A stretch of DNA of 33,175 bases from CAXSDR01 sp964236445. GTDB taxonomy: Bacteria > Actinomycetota > Actinomycetes > Motilibacterales > Motilibacteraceae. Numbering within the stretch: position 1 is the stretch's first letter; each line of letters starts with the position of its first letter. The translations under genes were made by a program, and so were the position numbers. The notes below the pieces were generated by a model that worked only from the letters and a program-made list of their open reading frames with translations, did not search any database and had not been told where the DNA came from. The DNA lies in NCBI GenBank assembly GCA_964236445.1, contig CAXSDR010000034.1, forward strand, positions 1 through 33,175. Reading direction: 5' to 3'. Positions 1-8,040 of this stretch are shown piece by piece.

Positions 1-192
1 CGGCGCGTGGCGAACTACCTTCGCGTGATGACGATGGAGGCGCAGATCCTCGCGCGTGCCTGCGGCAAGGCGCACCTGCACCACCTCGAGCCCGAAGACC
101 TCGTGGCGCTCACCATCGAGGCGGCGGCGATGGCGCGCGTGCCCCTCGCCGGCACGTCGTGGATTCCCGGGGTGGCGGTCGCGGGGCTGTGA
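1..192 (+). CDS. FMN-binding glutamate synthase family protein, C-terminal fragment (5' end outside window)
   Basis: The reading frame is open from base 1 and ends in TGA at 190-192, so only the last 63 residues are visible. The stretch ARACGKAHLHHLEPEDLVAL, followed by an Ala-rich helix and PLAGTSWIPG, is the typical end of the stand-alone FMN-binding glutamate synthase (GltB2-like) proteins, which include GlxD and the N-methylglutamate synthase subunit MgsC. Those proteins have an FMN-binding TIM barrel that transfers amino groups to 2-oxoglutarate or methylamine to glutamate. The stop overlaps the next start by 4 nt (GTGA), so the oxidoreductase is translationally coupled. The choice between GlxD, MgsC and a generic GltB-like protein cannot be made from the tail alone; partner subunits would lie upstream of the window. 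Confidence 0.72.
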   Translation, partial: RRVANYLRVMTMEAQILARACGKAHLHHLEPEDLVALTIEAAAMARVPLAGTSWIPGVAVAGL

Positions 193-1310
193 CCGACATG
201 GTCGACGTCGCGGTGGTGGGCGCGGGTCTGATGGGGTCCGCAACGGCTTACGCCGCTGCTCGGCGTGGTCTGTCGGTCGCGCTGATCGAGCAGTTCCCCT
301 TGGGGCACGACCGGGGAAGCTCCCACGGGAGCGCGCGGATCGTGCGCCGCGCCTACGCCGACGCGCTCTATGTCGGCATGAGCGGGGAGGCGTTGGAGCT
401 CTGGCATCGCCTGCAGTCCGATTCGGGAACACAGCTGCTGCGTATGACGGGGGGCATCGACCACGGTCGACGGCGTGACCTCCCCGGCATCGTTGCCGCT
501 CTCGACGCGCACCGGGTCGGGCATGAGCTGCTCGACCCCGAGTCGGCGATGGCACGATGGCCGGGCATGACCTTCGACGGGCCGGTCCTGCACCACGGCG
601 ACGCGGGCACCGTGGACGCCGCCGGCGCGGTCGCCGCGTTCTGCTCGGGTGCGCGCGAGCGAGGCGCTGACGTCCGTGACAGCTCGCCGGTGACGGCGCT
701 CGAGGTGACCGACGACATCGTCACCCTCACGACAGGCACCGGCGTCCTACGCGCCCGCACCGTCGTGGTCGCCGCCGGCAGCTGGGTGGGCGCACTGCTC
801 GGCGGGGTCATCGCCCTGCCCGCGCTCACCGTGACGCAACAGCAGGTGTTCCACTTCCCTCGCCGCGATGGCGACGTCAGCTGGCCCGTTGCGGTGCACA
901 AGGACGCCATGTCCACCTACAGCCTGCCCGGTGGCCGGGACGGCACCGGTCCCGCCGGGTCCGACGCCCGCAAGGTCGCGGAGCACGACGCCGGACCGGT
1001 CACGACGCCGGAGCTGCGCGACGGGGTGGTCGATCCGGCAGCGCGCGAGCGCATCACGGCGTACGTCCGGAACTGGCTTCCCGGTCTGGTCCCCGAGCCG
1101 TTCGCGGAGGCCACCTGCCTCTACACGTCCACGTCCAACGAGGACTTCGTCATCGACCGCGATGGCCCGGTCGTCGTCGTCTCGCCATGCTCCGGGCACG
1201 GCGCGAAGTTCGCCCCGCTCGTCGGCGAGCTGGCCGCCGACCTCGTCATGGGCGTAGGCCAGGCGCACGCACGCTTCCGCCTGCGCGCCGATGCGTCGAT
1301 GGCGTCATGA
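189..1310 (+). CDS. FAD-dependent oxidoreductase, monomeric sarcosine oxidase / N-methyltryptophan oxidase family
   Basis: A 373-residue flavoprotein, usual for monomeric sarcosine oxidase (MSOX/SolA). The N-terminus has the Rossmann motif VGAGLMGSATAYAAARRG, then GSSHGSARIVRRAY, which matches the GSSHG.SR..R.AY signature of this family. Near the C-terminus, CLYTSTSNEDFVID aligns with the MSOX segment holding the covalent flavin cysteine (here about C310), followed by SGHGAKFAP. The family oxidatively demethylates secondary amines such as sarcosine or N-methyl amino acids, making formaldehyde and H2O2. I chose GTG 189 because it overlaps the upstream stop as GTGA; ATG 198 is an alternative. 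The gene overlaps the next regulator by 4 nt. With the upstream glutamate synthase-like gene it may handle N-methylglutamate or a related amine, but substrate is not determined by sequence. Confidence 0.85.
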   Translation: MTDMVDVAVVGAGLMGSATAYAAARRGLSVALIEQFPLGHDRGSSHGSARIVRRAYADALYVGMSGEALELWHRLQSDSGTQLLRMTGGIDHGRRRDLPGIVAALDAHRVGHELLDPESAMARWPGMTFDGPVLHHGDAGTVDAAGAVAAFCSGARERGADVRDSSPVTALEVTDDIVTLTTGTGVLRARTVVVAAGSWVGALLGGVIALPALTVTQQQVFHFPRRDGDVSWPVAVHKDAMSTYSLPGGRDGTGPAGSDARKVAEHDAGPVTTPELRDGVVDPAARERITAYVRNWLPGLVPEPFAEATCLYTSTSNEDFVIDRDGPVVVVSPCSGHGAKFAPLVGELAADLVMGVGQAHARFRLRADASMAS

Positions 1311-1912
1311 GCACTCCGCACGATGTCGGCGCAGCCGCGCCGCTCGCCAGCGGGGACCTGGAGGCGGCGATCGCCCGTCAGGTGCGCGACTACCGCGTGG
1401 CCGCTGGGCTGAGCGTCTCCGACATGGCCTCGCGCGTCGGCATCTCCAAGGCCATGCTGTCGAAGATCGAGAACGCGCAGACCTCCTGCAGCCTGACGAC
1501 GCTGGCGCGCCTGGCCGCTGGGCTGCAGGTGCCGGTCACGGCGCTGTTCCGCGGCGTCGATGTCGAGCGCGAAGCGGTCTTCGTGCCGGCGGGGCACGGG
1601 GCGCGCATCATCCGGCGCGGCAGCCGGGTCGGTCACCACTACGACCTGCTCGGAGCGCTGCGAGGACCGCACAAGCGCATGGAGGCGGTGATGGTGACGC
1701 TGACCGAGTCGAGCGAGGTCTTCCCGCTGTTCCAGCATCCGGGCACCGAGCTGATCTACCTGCTCGAAGGTGTCATGACCTACGGCCACGGCGGCGCGAG
1801 CTACACGATGCACGCGGGGGACGCGCTGCAGCTGGACGGCGAGGGCACCCACGGGCCCGAGGCCCTGATCGAGCTGCCGATCCGCTTCCTCTCGGTGACC
1901 GCATTCGGCTGA
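1307..1912 (+). CDS. XRE-family transcriptional regulator with C-terminal cupin domain
   Basis: A 201-residue protein. Residues about 22-80 form an XRE helix-turn-helix (LSVSDMASRVGISKAMLSKIE, trimmed: recognition helix around ISKAMLSKIEN). Residues about 125-195 form a small beta-barrel cupin (HPGTELIYLLEGVMTYGHGG, then a MHAGDALQLDGEGTHG turn). This HTH-cupin architecture is that of PuuR-like and SutR-like regulators, where the cupin senses a small ligand. Start ATG 1307 overlaps the oxidase stop (ATGA). Regulators of this type are commonly found beside GlxBCD/glutamate-synthase-like and glutamine synthetase-like genes, so it probably controls this operon in response to an amine or amino acid; that role is inferred. 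Confidence 0.88.
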   Translation: MSTPHDVGAAAPLASGDLEAAIARQVRDYRVAAGLSVSDMASRVGISKAMLSKIENAQTSCSLTTLARLAAGLQVPVTALFRGVDVEREAVFVPAGHGARIIRRGSRVGHHYDLLGALRGPHKRMEAVMVTLTESSEVFPLFQHPGTELIYLLEGVMTYGHGGASYTMHAGDALQLDGEGTHGPEALIELPIRFLSVTAFG

Positions 1913-1957
1913 CGCCGCCGGGCCCGCATGTCGGCTGCTTTTGACCTCGTCGCATTC

Positions 1958-1976
1958 TTAGGGCAGGCTTACCTAA
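1958..1976 (+). promoter_or_regulatory. IdeR/DtxR-type iron box upstream of efeUOB
   Basis: The 19-mer TTAGGGCAGGCTTACCTAA matches the IdeR/DtxR consensus TTAGGTTAGGCTAACCTAA at 16 of 19 positions and keeps the outer TTAGG/CCTAA arms intact. It lies 21 nt before the efeU start. A TTGACC hexamer at 1941-1946 is a plausible -35 element, which would place the box over the -10 region and so allow iron-bound repressor to block transcription. Regulation by an iron-dependent repressor is known for efe-type operons in actinobacteria; the repressor itself is not in this window. Confidence 0.85.
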
Positions 1977-1997
1977 CCGGAGAGCGAAAGAGGACAC

Positions 1998-2855
1998 GTG
2001 CTCGGCAACTACCTGATCGGACTGCGCGAGGGGCTCGAGGCCTCGCTCGTCGTCAGCATCCTCGTCGCCTATCTCGTCAAGGTGCAGCGCCGCGACCGGC
2101 TCCCGGCCGTGGGCGGCGGTGTGGCGGTCGCGCTCGGCGTCAGCATCGCCTTCGGCGCGGTGCTCACCTACACCTCTACGACGCTGCTCTCCAGCAGCGC
2201 CGCGAAGGAGACGTTCGGCGGGTTGCTGTCGTTGGTGGCCGTCGCGTTCGTCACCTGGATGGTGTTCTGGATGCGGCGTACGGCTCGCGGTCTCAAGACC
2301 GAGCTGACCGACCGCCTCGACTCCGCGCTCGCCCTGGGGGGCATCGCGGTGGGCATGACAGCGTTCCTCGCGGTCGGGCGCGAGGGCCTCGAGACGGCGC
2401 TGTTCTTCTGGTCGGCCGTGCAGGCGGCCGGCACGACCGCGACGCCGGTGACCGGCTTCGCGCTCGGGATCGTCACGGCCGTGGTGCTGGCCTGGCTGCT
2501 CTACCGCCAGTCCGTACGCCTGAACCTGGCCACGTTCTTCACCTGGACCGGAGGCGCGCTCATCATCGTGGCGGCGGGCGTGCTCGGCTACGCGGTGCAC
2601 GACCTGCAGGAGGGTGGCGTCCTCGGCGGACTCAACACGCTCGCTTTCGACGTGAGCGCGCAGATCCCGCCGTCCTCGGTGCGAGGAACGCTGCTGAAGG
2701 GGATCCTCAACTTCAGCCCCGCCACCACCGTGCTCGAAGCGATCGCCTATCTCGCCTACCTCGTTCCGGTCCTGGCCGCCTACTTCTCCGGCGGGCGTCG
2801 CCCGGGCAGCAGGGCCCGTGACACGTCCGCGCGCGACGCCGAGCTCGTGCGATGA
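1998..2855 (+). CDS. efeU: EfeU/FTR1-family iron permease
   Basis: A 285-residue polytopic inner-membrane protein. It carries two REGLE motifs (residues 10-14, in the first helix, and 128-132), the REXXE iron-binding signature of Ftr1/EfeU. About seven hydrophobic helices can be seen, with positively charged loops such as KVQRRDR on the presumed cytoplasmic side. It imports iron delivered by EfeO and EfeB. Translation starts at GTG 1998, preceded by a purine-rich AAAGAGG about 5 nt upstream. The gene follows an iron box and its stop overlaps the efeO start (ATGA), giving a tightly coupled efeUOB operon. Length is normal for the family and no defects are visible. Confidence 0.95.
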   Translation: MLGNYLIGLREGLEASLVVSILVAYLVKVQRRDRLPAVGGGVAVALGVSIAFGAVLTYTSTTLLSSSAAKETFGGLLSLVAVAFVTWMVFWMRRTARGLKTELTDRLDSALALGGIAVGMTAFLAVGREGLETALFFWSAVQAAGTTATPVTGFALGIVTAVVLAWLLYRQSVRLNLATFFTWTGGALIIVAAGVLGYAVHDLQEGGVLGGLNTLAFDVSAQIPPSSVRGTLLKGILNFSPATTVLEAIAYLAYLVPVLAAYFSGGRRPGSRARDTSARDAELVR

Positions 2856-3997
2856 GCCGCCCGACCCTGAGCGTCCCGCTCCGGGCGCTCGCAACGGGTG
2901 CCGCGCTGCTCGGCTCTGCGCCCGTTCTGAGCGCATGCGGGGGGCCTTCGCAGGACGCCGCGCCCGACGCCGCTTCGATCTCGGTCGCGGCATCGGACAA
3001 GGCGTGCACGCTGTCGAACGCGACGCTGCCGGCAGGTCGGCACACCATCGCGGTGCACAACGGCGGCTCTGGCGTCACCGAGATCTACGTCTATGCCGCG
3101 AAGGACCGCAGCATGGGCGAGGTGGAGAACGTCGGTCCCGGAACCTCGCGCAACCTGGTGGTCGACCTCGAGCCGGGAACGTACGCCGTCGCGTGCAAGC
3201 CCGGCATGACCGGCACAGGCGTCCGCAGCGCTCTCACCGTCACCGGCTCGGCGATCGAGCAGACGCAGGACCCGCAGCTGGACAAGGCCGTCGCCGGCTA
3301 CCGCTCCTACGTCGAGGAGCAGACGGCCGCGCTGCTGGCGACGACCGTGCCTCTCGTCGCTGCAGTGAAGGCTGGCGAGGCCACGAAGGCACGCGCGCTC
3401 TATGCCGCTGCGCGCCTACGCTACGAGTCGATCGAGCCGATCGCCGAGTCGTTCGGTGAGCTCGACCCGCTCATCGACATGCGCGCGGACGACATCACGG
3501 CAGAAACGCCGTTCGTGGGTTTCCACAAGCTCGAGCTCGACCTCTTCAAGACGAAGGACATCCGCGGCTCCGGGCCGGTCGCCGACGACCTGCTGACGAA
3601 CGTACGCAAGCTCGCGGCACTTCTCCCCACCGTCGACATCACCCCGCTCACGATGGCCAACGGTGCCAAGTCGCTGCTCGACGAGGTGGCGAAGAGCAAG
3701 GTGACCGGTGAGGAGGAGCGCTACTCCCGGCTCGACCTCGTCGACTTCGCGGGCAACGTCGACGGCGCACGGGCTGTCGTCGCCCAGCTGCGACCGGTCC
3801 TCGTCGCACGGGACCCTGCGCTGGTCGCGACGTTGGACAAGCGGTTCACAGCTCTGCAGACGCTGCTCGCGACGCATGCCCAGGGTTCGGGCTATGTCCG
3901 CTACGGCTCGCTGACCAAGGACCAGGTGAAGGCTCTGGCCGTCGAGGTCGACGCCCTCAGTGAGCCACTCGGCGCGATATCCGCGGCGATCACCTGA
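2852..3997 (+). CDS. efeO: Iron uptake lipoprotein EfeO (cupredoxin + M75 imelysin domains)
   Basis: A 381-residue exported protein. The N-terminus is a lipoprotein signal with lipobox LSAC (C29). Residues about 42-130 are a cupredoxin-like domain with C52 and C115 and the VACKPGM turn. Residues about 140-380 are the EfeO-type imelysin (M75) domain, including the HxxE metal motif HKLE at H225/E228. In the EfeUOB system this periplasmic (here membrane-anchored, extracytoplasmic) protein binds iron and hands it to EfeU. It overlaps efeU by 4 nt and its stop overlaps the efeB start by 1 nt (TGATG). The lipid anchor is the common form in Gram-positives, unlike the soluble E. coli protein. Confidence 0.95.
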   Translation: MSRPTLSVPLRALATGAALLGSAPVLSACGGPSQDAAPDAASISVAASDKACTLSNATLPAGRHTIAVHNGGSGVTEIYVYAAKDRSMGEVENVGPGTSRNLVVDLEPGTYAVACKPGMTGTGVRSALTVTGSAIEQTQDPQLDKAVAGYRSYVEEQTAALLATTVPLVAAVKAGEATKARALYAAARLRYESIEPIAESFGELDPLIDMRADDITAETPFVGFHKLELDLFKTKDIRGSGPVADDLLTNVRKLAALLPTVDITPLTMANGAKSLLDEVAKSKVTGEEERYSRLDLVDFAGNVDGARAVVAQLRPVLVARDPALVATLDKRFTALQTLLATHAQGSGYVRYGSLTKDQVKALAVEVDALSEPLGAISAAIT

Positions 3998-5265
3998 TGA
4001 CCTCTGCGCGCGGCCTGTCGCGCCGCTCGCTGCTCGGACTGTTCGGCGGGGGCGTCGCGGCAGCCGGAGCGACCGGCGTCGGCGGGTTCGCGCTGGCGGC
4101 CGACCGCGGTGACGGCCAGAAGCACGACGTCGTCGCGTTCCACGGCGCCCACCAGGCCGGCATCAGCACGCCTGTGCAGGACCGACTGCACTTCGCCGCG
4201 TTCGACGTCACCACAACAGAGCACGCCGAGCTGGTGGCCATGCTGGCGACGTGGACCTCGGCTGCCGAGCAGATGTGCGCGGGTGAGGACGTCGGGCTCG
4301 GCGGCACCGCTGGTGGCCCGGCGCAGGCACCGCCGAGCGACACCGGGGAGGCGTACGGCCTCCGTCCCTCCCGACTGACGTTGACCATCGGGTTCGGCCC
4401 GTCGTTGTTCACCGACGCGCAGGGCACGGACCGGTTCGGCATCGCCGACCGCCGACCGGCTGCGCTCGCCGACCTGCCGCCCTTTCCCGGAGATGCGCTC
4501 GACCCGGCTCGAAGCGGAGGCGACATCTGCATCCAGGCGTGCGCTGACGACCCGCAGGTCGCCGTGCACGCGATCCGCAACCTCGCGCGGCTGGCGCGCG
4601 GCACCGCCAGCGTGCGCTGGTCCCAGCTGGGCTTCGGGCGTACGTCGACGACATCGACGACGCAGAGCACGCCGCGCAACCTCATGGGGTTCAAGGACGG
4701 CACCGCCAACCTCAAGGCCGAGGACGGGGTGGCGCTCGACCGCAGCGTGTGGGTGGCTCGCGGCGACGGGCCCGAGTGGATGACCGGCGGCAGCTATCTC
4801 GTGGCGCGGCGCATCAGGATGTTGATCGAGCCCTGGGACTCCACGCCGCTCGCCGAGCAGGAGCGCGTCATCGGCCGCGCCAAGGGAAGTGGAGCACCGC
4901 TGGGCAGATCGCACGAGTTCGACGAGGTCGACTTCGCCGCCCCGGGCACGCACGGCGGACCGGCGATCGACGTGAAGTCGCATGTCAGGCTCGCACATCC
5001 GACGAACAATGGCGGCGCCGAGCTGCTGCGCCGCGGCTACAGCTTCACCGACGGCACCGACGGGCTCGGCCGCCTCGACGCCGGGTTGTTCTTCCTCGCC
5101 TACCAACGGGACCCGCGCACCCAGTTCGTCCGCATCCAGAAGTCGCTCGCGGGCAAGCAGAACGACGCGTTGAACGAATATCTGCAGCACGTGGGCAGCG
5201 GCTTGTTCGCCTGCCCTCCGGGTGTCGCGGCGGGACAGAGCTGGGGTGCGACGCTCCTCGCGTGA
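3997..5265 (+). CDS. efeB: Tat-exported DyP-type heme peroxidase / deferrochelatase EfeB
   Basis: A 422-residue protein with a twin-arginine signal (SRRSLLGLF at residues 8-16, then a hydrophobic segment ending near ALAAD). It carries the DyP fingerprint GFKDG (231-235; D234 is the distal catalytic aspartate), the segment with the presumed proximal heme ligand (SHVRLAHP, H329), and LRRGYSF with the distal arginine. EfeB is exported folded with heme, and oxidises ferrous iron or acts on heme iron to supply EfeU. It is the last gene of the efeUOB operon. One small deviation is HVRLAHPTNNGG where most members have an Asn-Pro-Arg turn; the ligand histidine is retained. It ends 20 bp from the convergent acetate kinase gene. 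Confidence 0.95.
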   Translation: MTSARGLSRRSLLGLFGGGVAAAGATGVGGFALAADRGDGQKHDVVAFHGAHQAGISTPVQDRLHFAAFDVTTTEHAELVAMLATWTSAAEQMCAGEDVGLGGTAGGPAQAPPSDTGEAYGLRPSRLTLTIGFGPSLFTDAQGTDRFGIADRRPAALADLPPFPGDALDPARSGGDICIQACADDPQVAVHAIRNLARLARGTASVRWSQLGFGRTSTTSTTQSTPRNLMGFKDGTANLKAEDGVALDRSVWVARGDGPEWMTGGSYLVARRIRMLIEPWDSTPLAEQERVIGRAKGSGAPLGRSHEFDEVDFAAPGTHGGPAIDVKSHVRLAHPTNNGGAELLRRGYSFTDGTDGLGRLDAGLFFLAYQRDPRTQFVRIQKSLAGKQNDALNEYLQHVGSGLFACPPGVAAGQSWGATLLA

Positions 5266-5285
5266 CAATGCGCGCACGTGCCGGG

Positions 5286-6395
5286 TCAGGCGACGGCCAG
5301 CCTCGCCTGACGTGCCATCTCGACATCTTCGCGCGCAGTGACCACCACAGTGCGAACTGCACTTCCCGGTTCGCTGATCTGACCTTCGCCTGTCAGCGCA
5401 GCGTTGAGGACCGGGTCGATGCGGATGCCGAGGTGGTCCAGACCCCTCAAGCCCTGCTCGCGCATCGCTGCCGCATGCTCCCCGAGTCCGCCCGTCACCA
5501 CCAGCAGGTCGATGCCGCCCATGGCCGCGACCATCGACGCGATCTCCGACCGAAGCCGGTGCGCCCAGACGTCGAGCGCGAGCAAGGCGTCGGCGCTCCC
5601 TGTCGCGGCGGCAGCCTCGACGTCGCGTGCGTCGCCGCTGGTGCCCGACAGGCCGGCCAGACCCGAGGAGTGCACGATGCCGTCGGCCAGCTGCTCCGGC
5701 GTCAGGCGGCCCTCCGCCATGAGCCACGTCATCATTCCGGGGTCGACGTTGCCCGAACGCGTCCCCATCACGAGCCCCTCGGTCGGCGTGAACCCCATCG
5801 TCGTGTCGACGGACAGACCGTGGTCGACCGCGCACAGCGACGCGCCAGAACCCAGGTGGCAGGTGACGATACGCAGGTCGGCAGCGTCGCGACCGACGAG
5901 CTCGGCCCCACGTCGCGACGCGTAGGAGTGGGAGAGGCCGTGGAATCCATAGCGCCGCAGGCCCCACCGTTCGCGCCACTCCTTGGGCAGGGCGTAGGTG
6001 CTGGCCGATGGCGGCAGAGTTGCATGGAACGCCGTGTCGAAGCAGACGACGTGCGCGACGTCGGGCAGCGCGGAACGCACCGCGACCAACCCGTCGATCG
6101 AGCGTGGCTGGTGCAACGGCGCCAGAGGTGTCAGCGCACGCAGGTCGCGCTCGACCGCCTCGTCGACAAGCACGGCCTCGCGGTAGTGCTCGCCGCCGTG
6201 CACCACCCGGTGTGCGACGAGGTCGACTTCGACGTCGAGCGCCTCGATGAACTCCCGCACCCCGCGGACGTCCGCTGCGCCGCCCCACCGCTGCACGGTC
6301 GTGGCGGCGAGCTCGGTGTCGTCGGAATCGAGCAGGCTGAGCTTGAGGCTGCTGGAACCGGCGTTGACGGCAAGAACGGTGCGGTCAGGCGACAT
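5286..6395 (-). CDS. ackA: Acetate/propionate kinase (short form)
   Basis: A 369-residue member of the ASKHA-fold acetokinase family, which phosphorylates acetate or propionate with ATP. Visible motifs in order: VNAGSSSLKLSLL (phosphate-binding N-terminus), RVVHGGEHY, the FDTAFH segment, YGFHGLSH, HLGSGASLCAVDHG, MGFTPTEGLVMGTRSGNVDPG (trimmed: MGTRSGNVDPG), and VTGGLGEHAAAMRE. All catalytic blocks are present, so it should be active despite being about 30 residues shorter than the E. coli enzyme. I chose ATG 6395 because the NAGSSS block sits directly after it; longer in-frame starts encode an implausible Arg-rich extension. No phosphotransacetylase or phosphoketolase gene is adjacent, so its usual partner must be elsewhere. 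It is divergent from the metallophosphoesterase gene. Confidence 0.92.
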   Translation of the reverse strand: MSPDRTVLAVNAGSSSLKLSLLDSDDTELAATTVQRWGGAADVRGVREFIEALDVEVDLVAHRVVHGGEHYREAVLVDEAVERDLRALTPLAPLHQPRSIDGLVAVRSALPDVAHVVCFDTAFHATLPPSASTYALPKEWRERWGLRRYGFHGLSHSYASRRGAELVGRDAADLRIVTCHLGSGASLCAVDHGLSVDTTMGFTPTEGLVMGTRSGNVDPGMMTWLMAEGRLTPEQLADGIVHSSGLAGLSGTSGDARDVEAAAATGSADALLALDVWAHRLRSEIASMVAAMGGIDLLVVTGGLGEHAAAMREQGLRGLDHLGIRIDPVLNAALTGEGQISEPGSAVRTVVVTAREDVEMARQARLAVA

Positions 6396-6571
6396 GCCGC
6401 GAACGCTATCTGCCCGGCATGGGGTCAGCTCGGTCGCTGTTGGAGGGGAAACCGTCACCAGGCGAGGTAGCTCCCGCCATCGACACGCCACCTCACGCGC
6501 GATGGGCGCTCGCGCCATGCATGGCTCAGGCCACTGCGCGGTCCCACGCAGCAATCTGCCACGATCGGCGG

Positions 6572-7318
6572 ATGCGGATCGCAGCGCTGTCCGATGTGCA
6601 TGGCAACCTCGGCGCACTCGATGCGGTGCTGGCCGATGTCGCGTCACAGGCGGTCGACGTCACAGTCAACCTCGGCGACCTCTTGTCCGGCGCAGTCGCG
6701 CCGCGTGAAACGGCAGACCGGCTGATCGCTCTGGACCTGCCCACGGTCCGCGGCAACCACGAACGACAGGTGCTCACCCTGGCGGCTGAGCAGATGGGTG
6801 CCTCAGACCGGCTCGCGCACGAGACCATCACCAGCGAGCACCGAGCCTGGCTGGCGACCCTGCCGCTGACCCTTGCCGTCTCACCCGGCGTCCTGGCTTT
6901 TCACGGCTCGCCTTCCGATGACCTGGCTTATCTGCTGGAGACCGTCGAGGCGAGCGGGGCCCGACCCGCCACGCAGCGAGAGGTGCTCGATCGGCTCGGT
7001 GCGTACGCCGCCTCGGCATCCTGGTCGCTCCTGCTGTGCGGTCACACTCATCTGCAACGGCTGATGCGCCTCGACTCCGGCGGGGTGGTGGTCAATCCCG
7101 GCAGTGTCGGCTGGTCTGCCTTCGACGATGACCTGCCCTATCCGCATGTGATGGAGGCAGGCACGCCGCATGCCCGCTACGCCGTGGTCGACGACGCCAC
7201 AGGCCGATGGGAGGTGGACTTTCGGGCTGTCGACTATGACTGGGAACATGCCGCGGAGCTCGCCGAGGCCAACCACCGCCCCGACGTCGCACGTGCCCTA
7301 CGCACCGGCCGCACCTGA
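6572..7318 (+). CDS. Metallophosphoesterase, YfcE/MPE family
   Basis: A 248-residue calcineurin-like phosphoesterase. The dinuclear-metal motifs are complete: LSDVHGN (DxH) near the N-terminus, NLGDLLSG (GD), VRGNHE (GNH[E]), FHGSP and LCGHTH (GHxH), followed by NPGSVG. This pattern is typical of YfcE-like phosphodiesterases and the diadenosine or 2',3'-cyclic phosphodiesterase branch. The substrate cannot be deduced. Start ATG 6572 is immediately before the beta-strand leading to the DxH motif; longer starts give a non-homologous extension. It is a monocistronic gene, convergent with the methyltransferase gene 11 bp downstream. Confidence 0.88.
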   Translation: MRIAALSDVHGNLGALDAVLADVASQAVDVTVNLGDLLSGAVAPRETADRLIALDLPTVRGNHERQVLTLAAEQMGASDRLAHETITSEHRAWLATLPLTLAVSPGVLAFHGSPSDDLAYLLETVEASGARPATQREVLDRLGAYAASASWSLLLCGHTHLQRLMRLDSGGVVVNPGSVGWSAFDDDLPYPHVMEAGTPHARYAVVDDATGRWEVDFRAVDYDWEHAAELAEANHRPDVARALRTGRT

Positions 7319-7329
7319 TCCCCCGGTCG

Positions 7330-7971
7330 TCACCCGATCTTCTTGGTCGCTTCGAAGAGCGCGACGCATCCTCGGATGGTGATCCGGTGGGCATCGAAGT
7401 GGGCGTCGAGCTGTCGCCGCAGGCCCGCGACGTCGTCGGTGGAGTTCGAGAAGATGTTTCGTGAGTTGTAGAACCTCATCAGGGCCTCGGCCGACCTCGT
7501 CACAGGAACGCCGCGCGCCAGGATGGTGCTGCCGAAGACTCGACCTCCGGGGCGCAGCGAGCTCGCAGCGTGGCCTAGCGCCGCTCCTTTGTCCTCCCAC
7601 TCGCCAGGCAGGCAGTGGAGCACGAAGTTGAGAGCGACGGAGTCAAATCCTTGGGGCTCCACGGGCAGCGGCTGGAGGGCGTCAGCTCGGACCACACGCG
7701 GTCGCAGGTGCGCCAAGCGCGCGCGCGACGCGTGCAGAACTGTGGGGTTCAGGTCTAGCAGGGTCAGCTCAGTAGACCGGGGCAGGGCGGCGTGATCGAG
7801 GAAGTAGCCCGTGCCCGGACCGATCTCCAGATGGCGTCGCCCGACGAACCGGAGGTAGGCGTCAAGCATCACCGCACTGGGACACCGCCACACCAGGTTG
7901 CATGTCAGGCGGAGCACGGCCACGTCGTACGCGGCCAGAGTCCACCGGTTATAGACGGCCTGCCCGGCCAT
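7330..7971 (-). CDS. Class I SAM-dependent methyltransferase
   Basis: About 213 residues. Motif I is LEIGPGTGYFLDHA, motif post-I is ELTLLDLNPTVL, and the VVRADALQPLPV / FDSVALNFVLHCLPG segments correspond to motifs II and III of the Rossmann methyltransferase fold. The protein is soluble and lacks extra domains, so its acceptor substrate is unknown; the family includes methyltransferases of small molecules and lipids. I chose ATG 7971 because an AGGGAAGG ribosome-binding sequence lies about 5 nt before it; in-frame ATGs at 7986 and 8025 are possible but lack one. It is divergent from the lipoprotein gene, 69 bp away, so the two may share a promoter region. Confidence 0.82.
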   Translation of the reverse strand: MAGQAVYNRWTLAAYDVAVLRLTCNLVWRCPSAVMLDAYLRFVGRRHLEIGPGTGYFLDHAALPRSTELTLLDLNPTVLHASRARLAHLRPRVVRADALQPLPVEPQGFDSVALNFVLHCLPGEWEDKGAALGHAASSLRPGGRVFGSTILARGVPVTRSAEALMRFYNSRNIFSNSTDDVAGLRRQLDAHFDAHRITIRGCVALFEATKKIG

Positions 7972-8040
7972 GACGCCTTCCCTCATGGAGGTGAACGCTA
8001 GACCACGCTCCCGGGCCACGCCCATGGCTGATACTCAGCC

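Noticed and set aside
7..192. Independent 61-residue gene beginning at GTG 7
   Set aside because: The frame is open to base 1 and the sequence is the conserved C-terminus of a larger enzyme, so it is a truncated gene rather than a small one.
3901..6288. Long minus-strand open frame (795 codons) across efeB and ackA
   Set aside because: Antisense to efeB and out of frame with ackA; the translation is Arg/Gly-rich with no recognisable domain.
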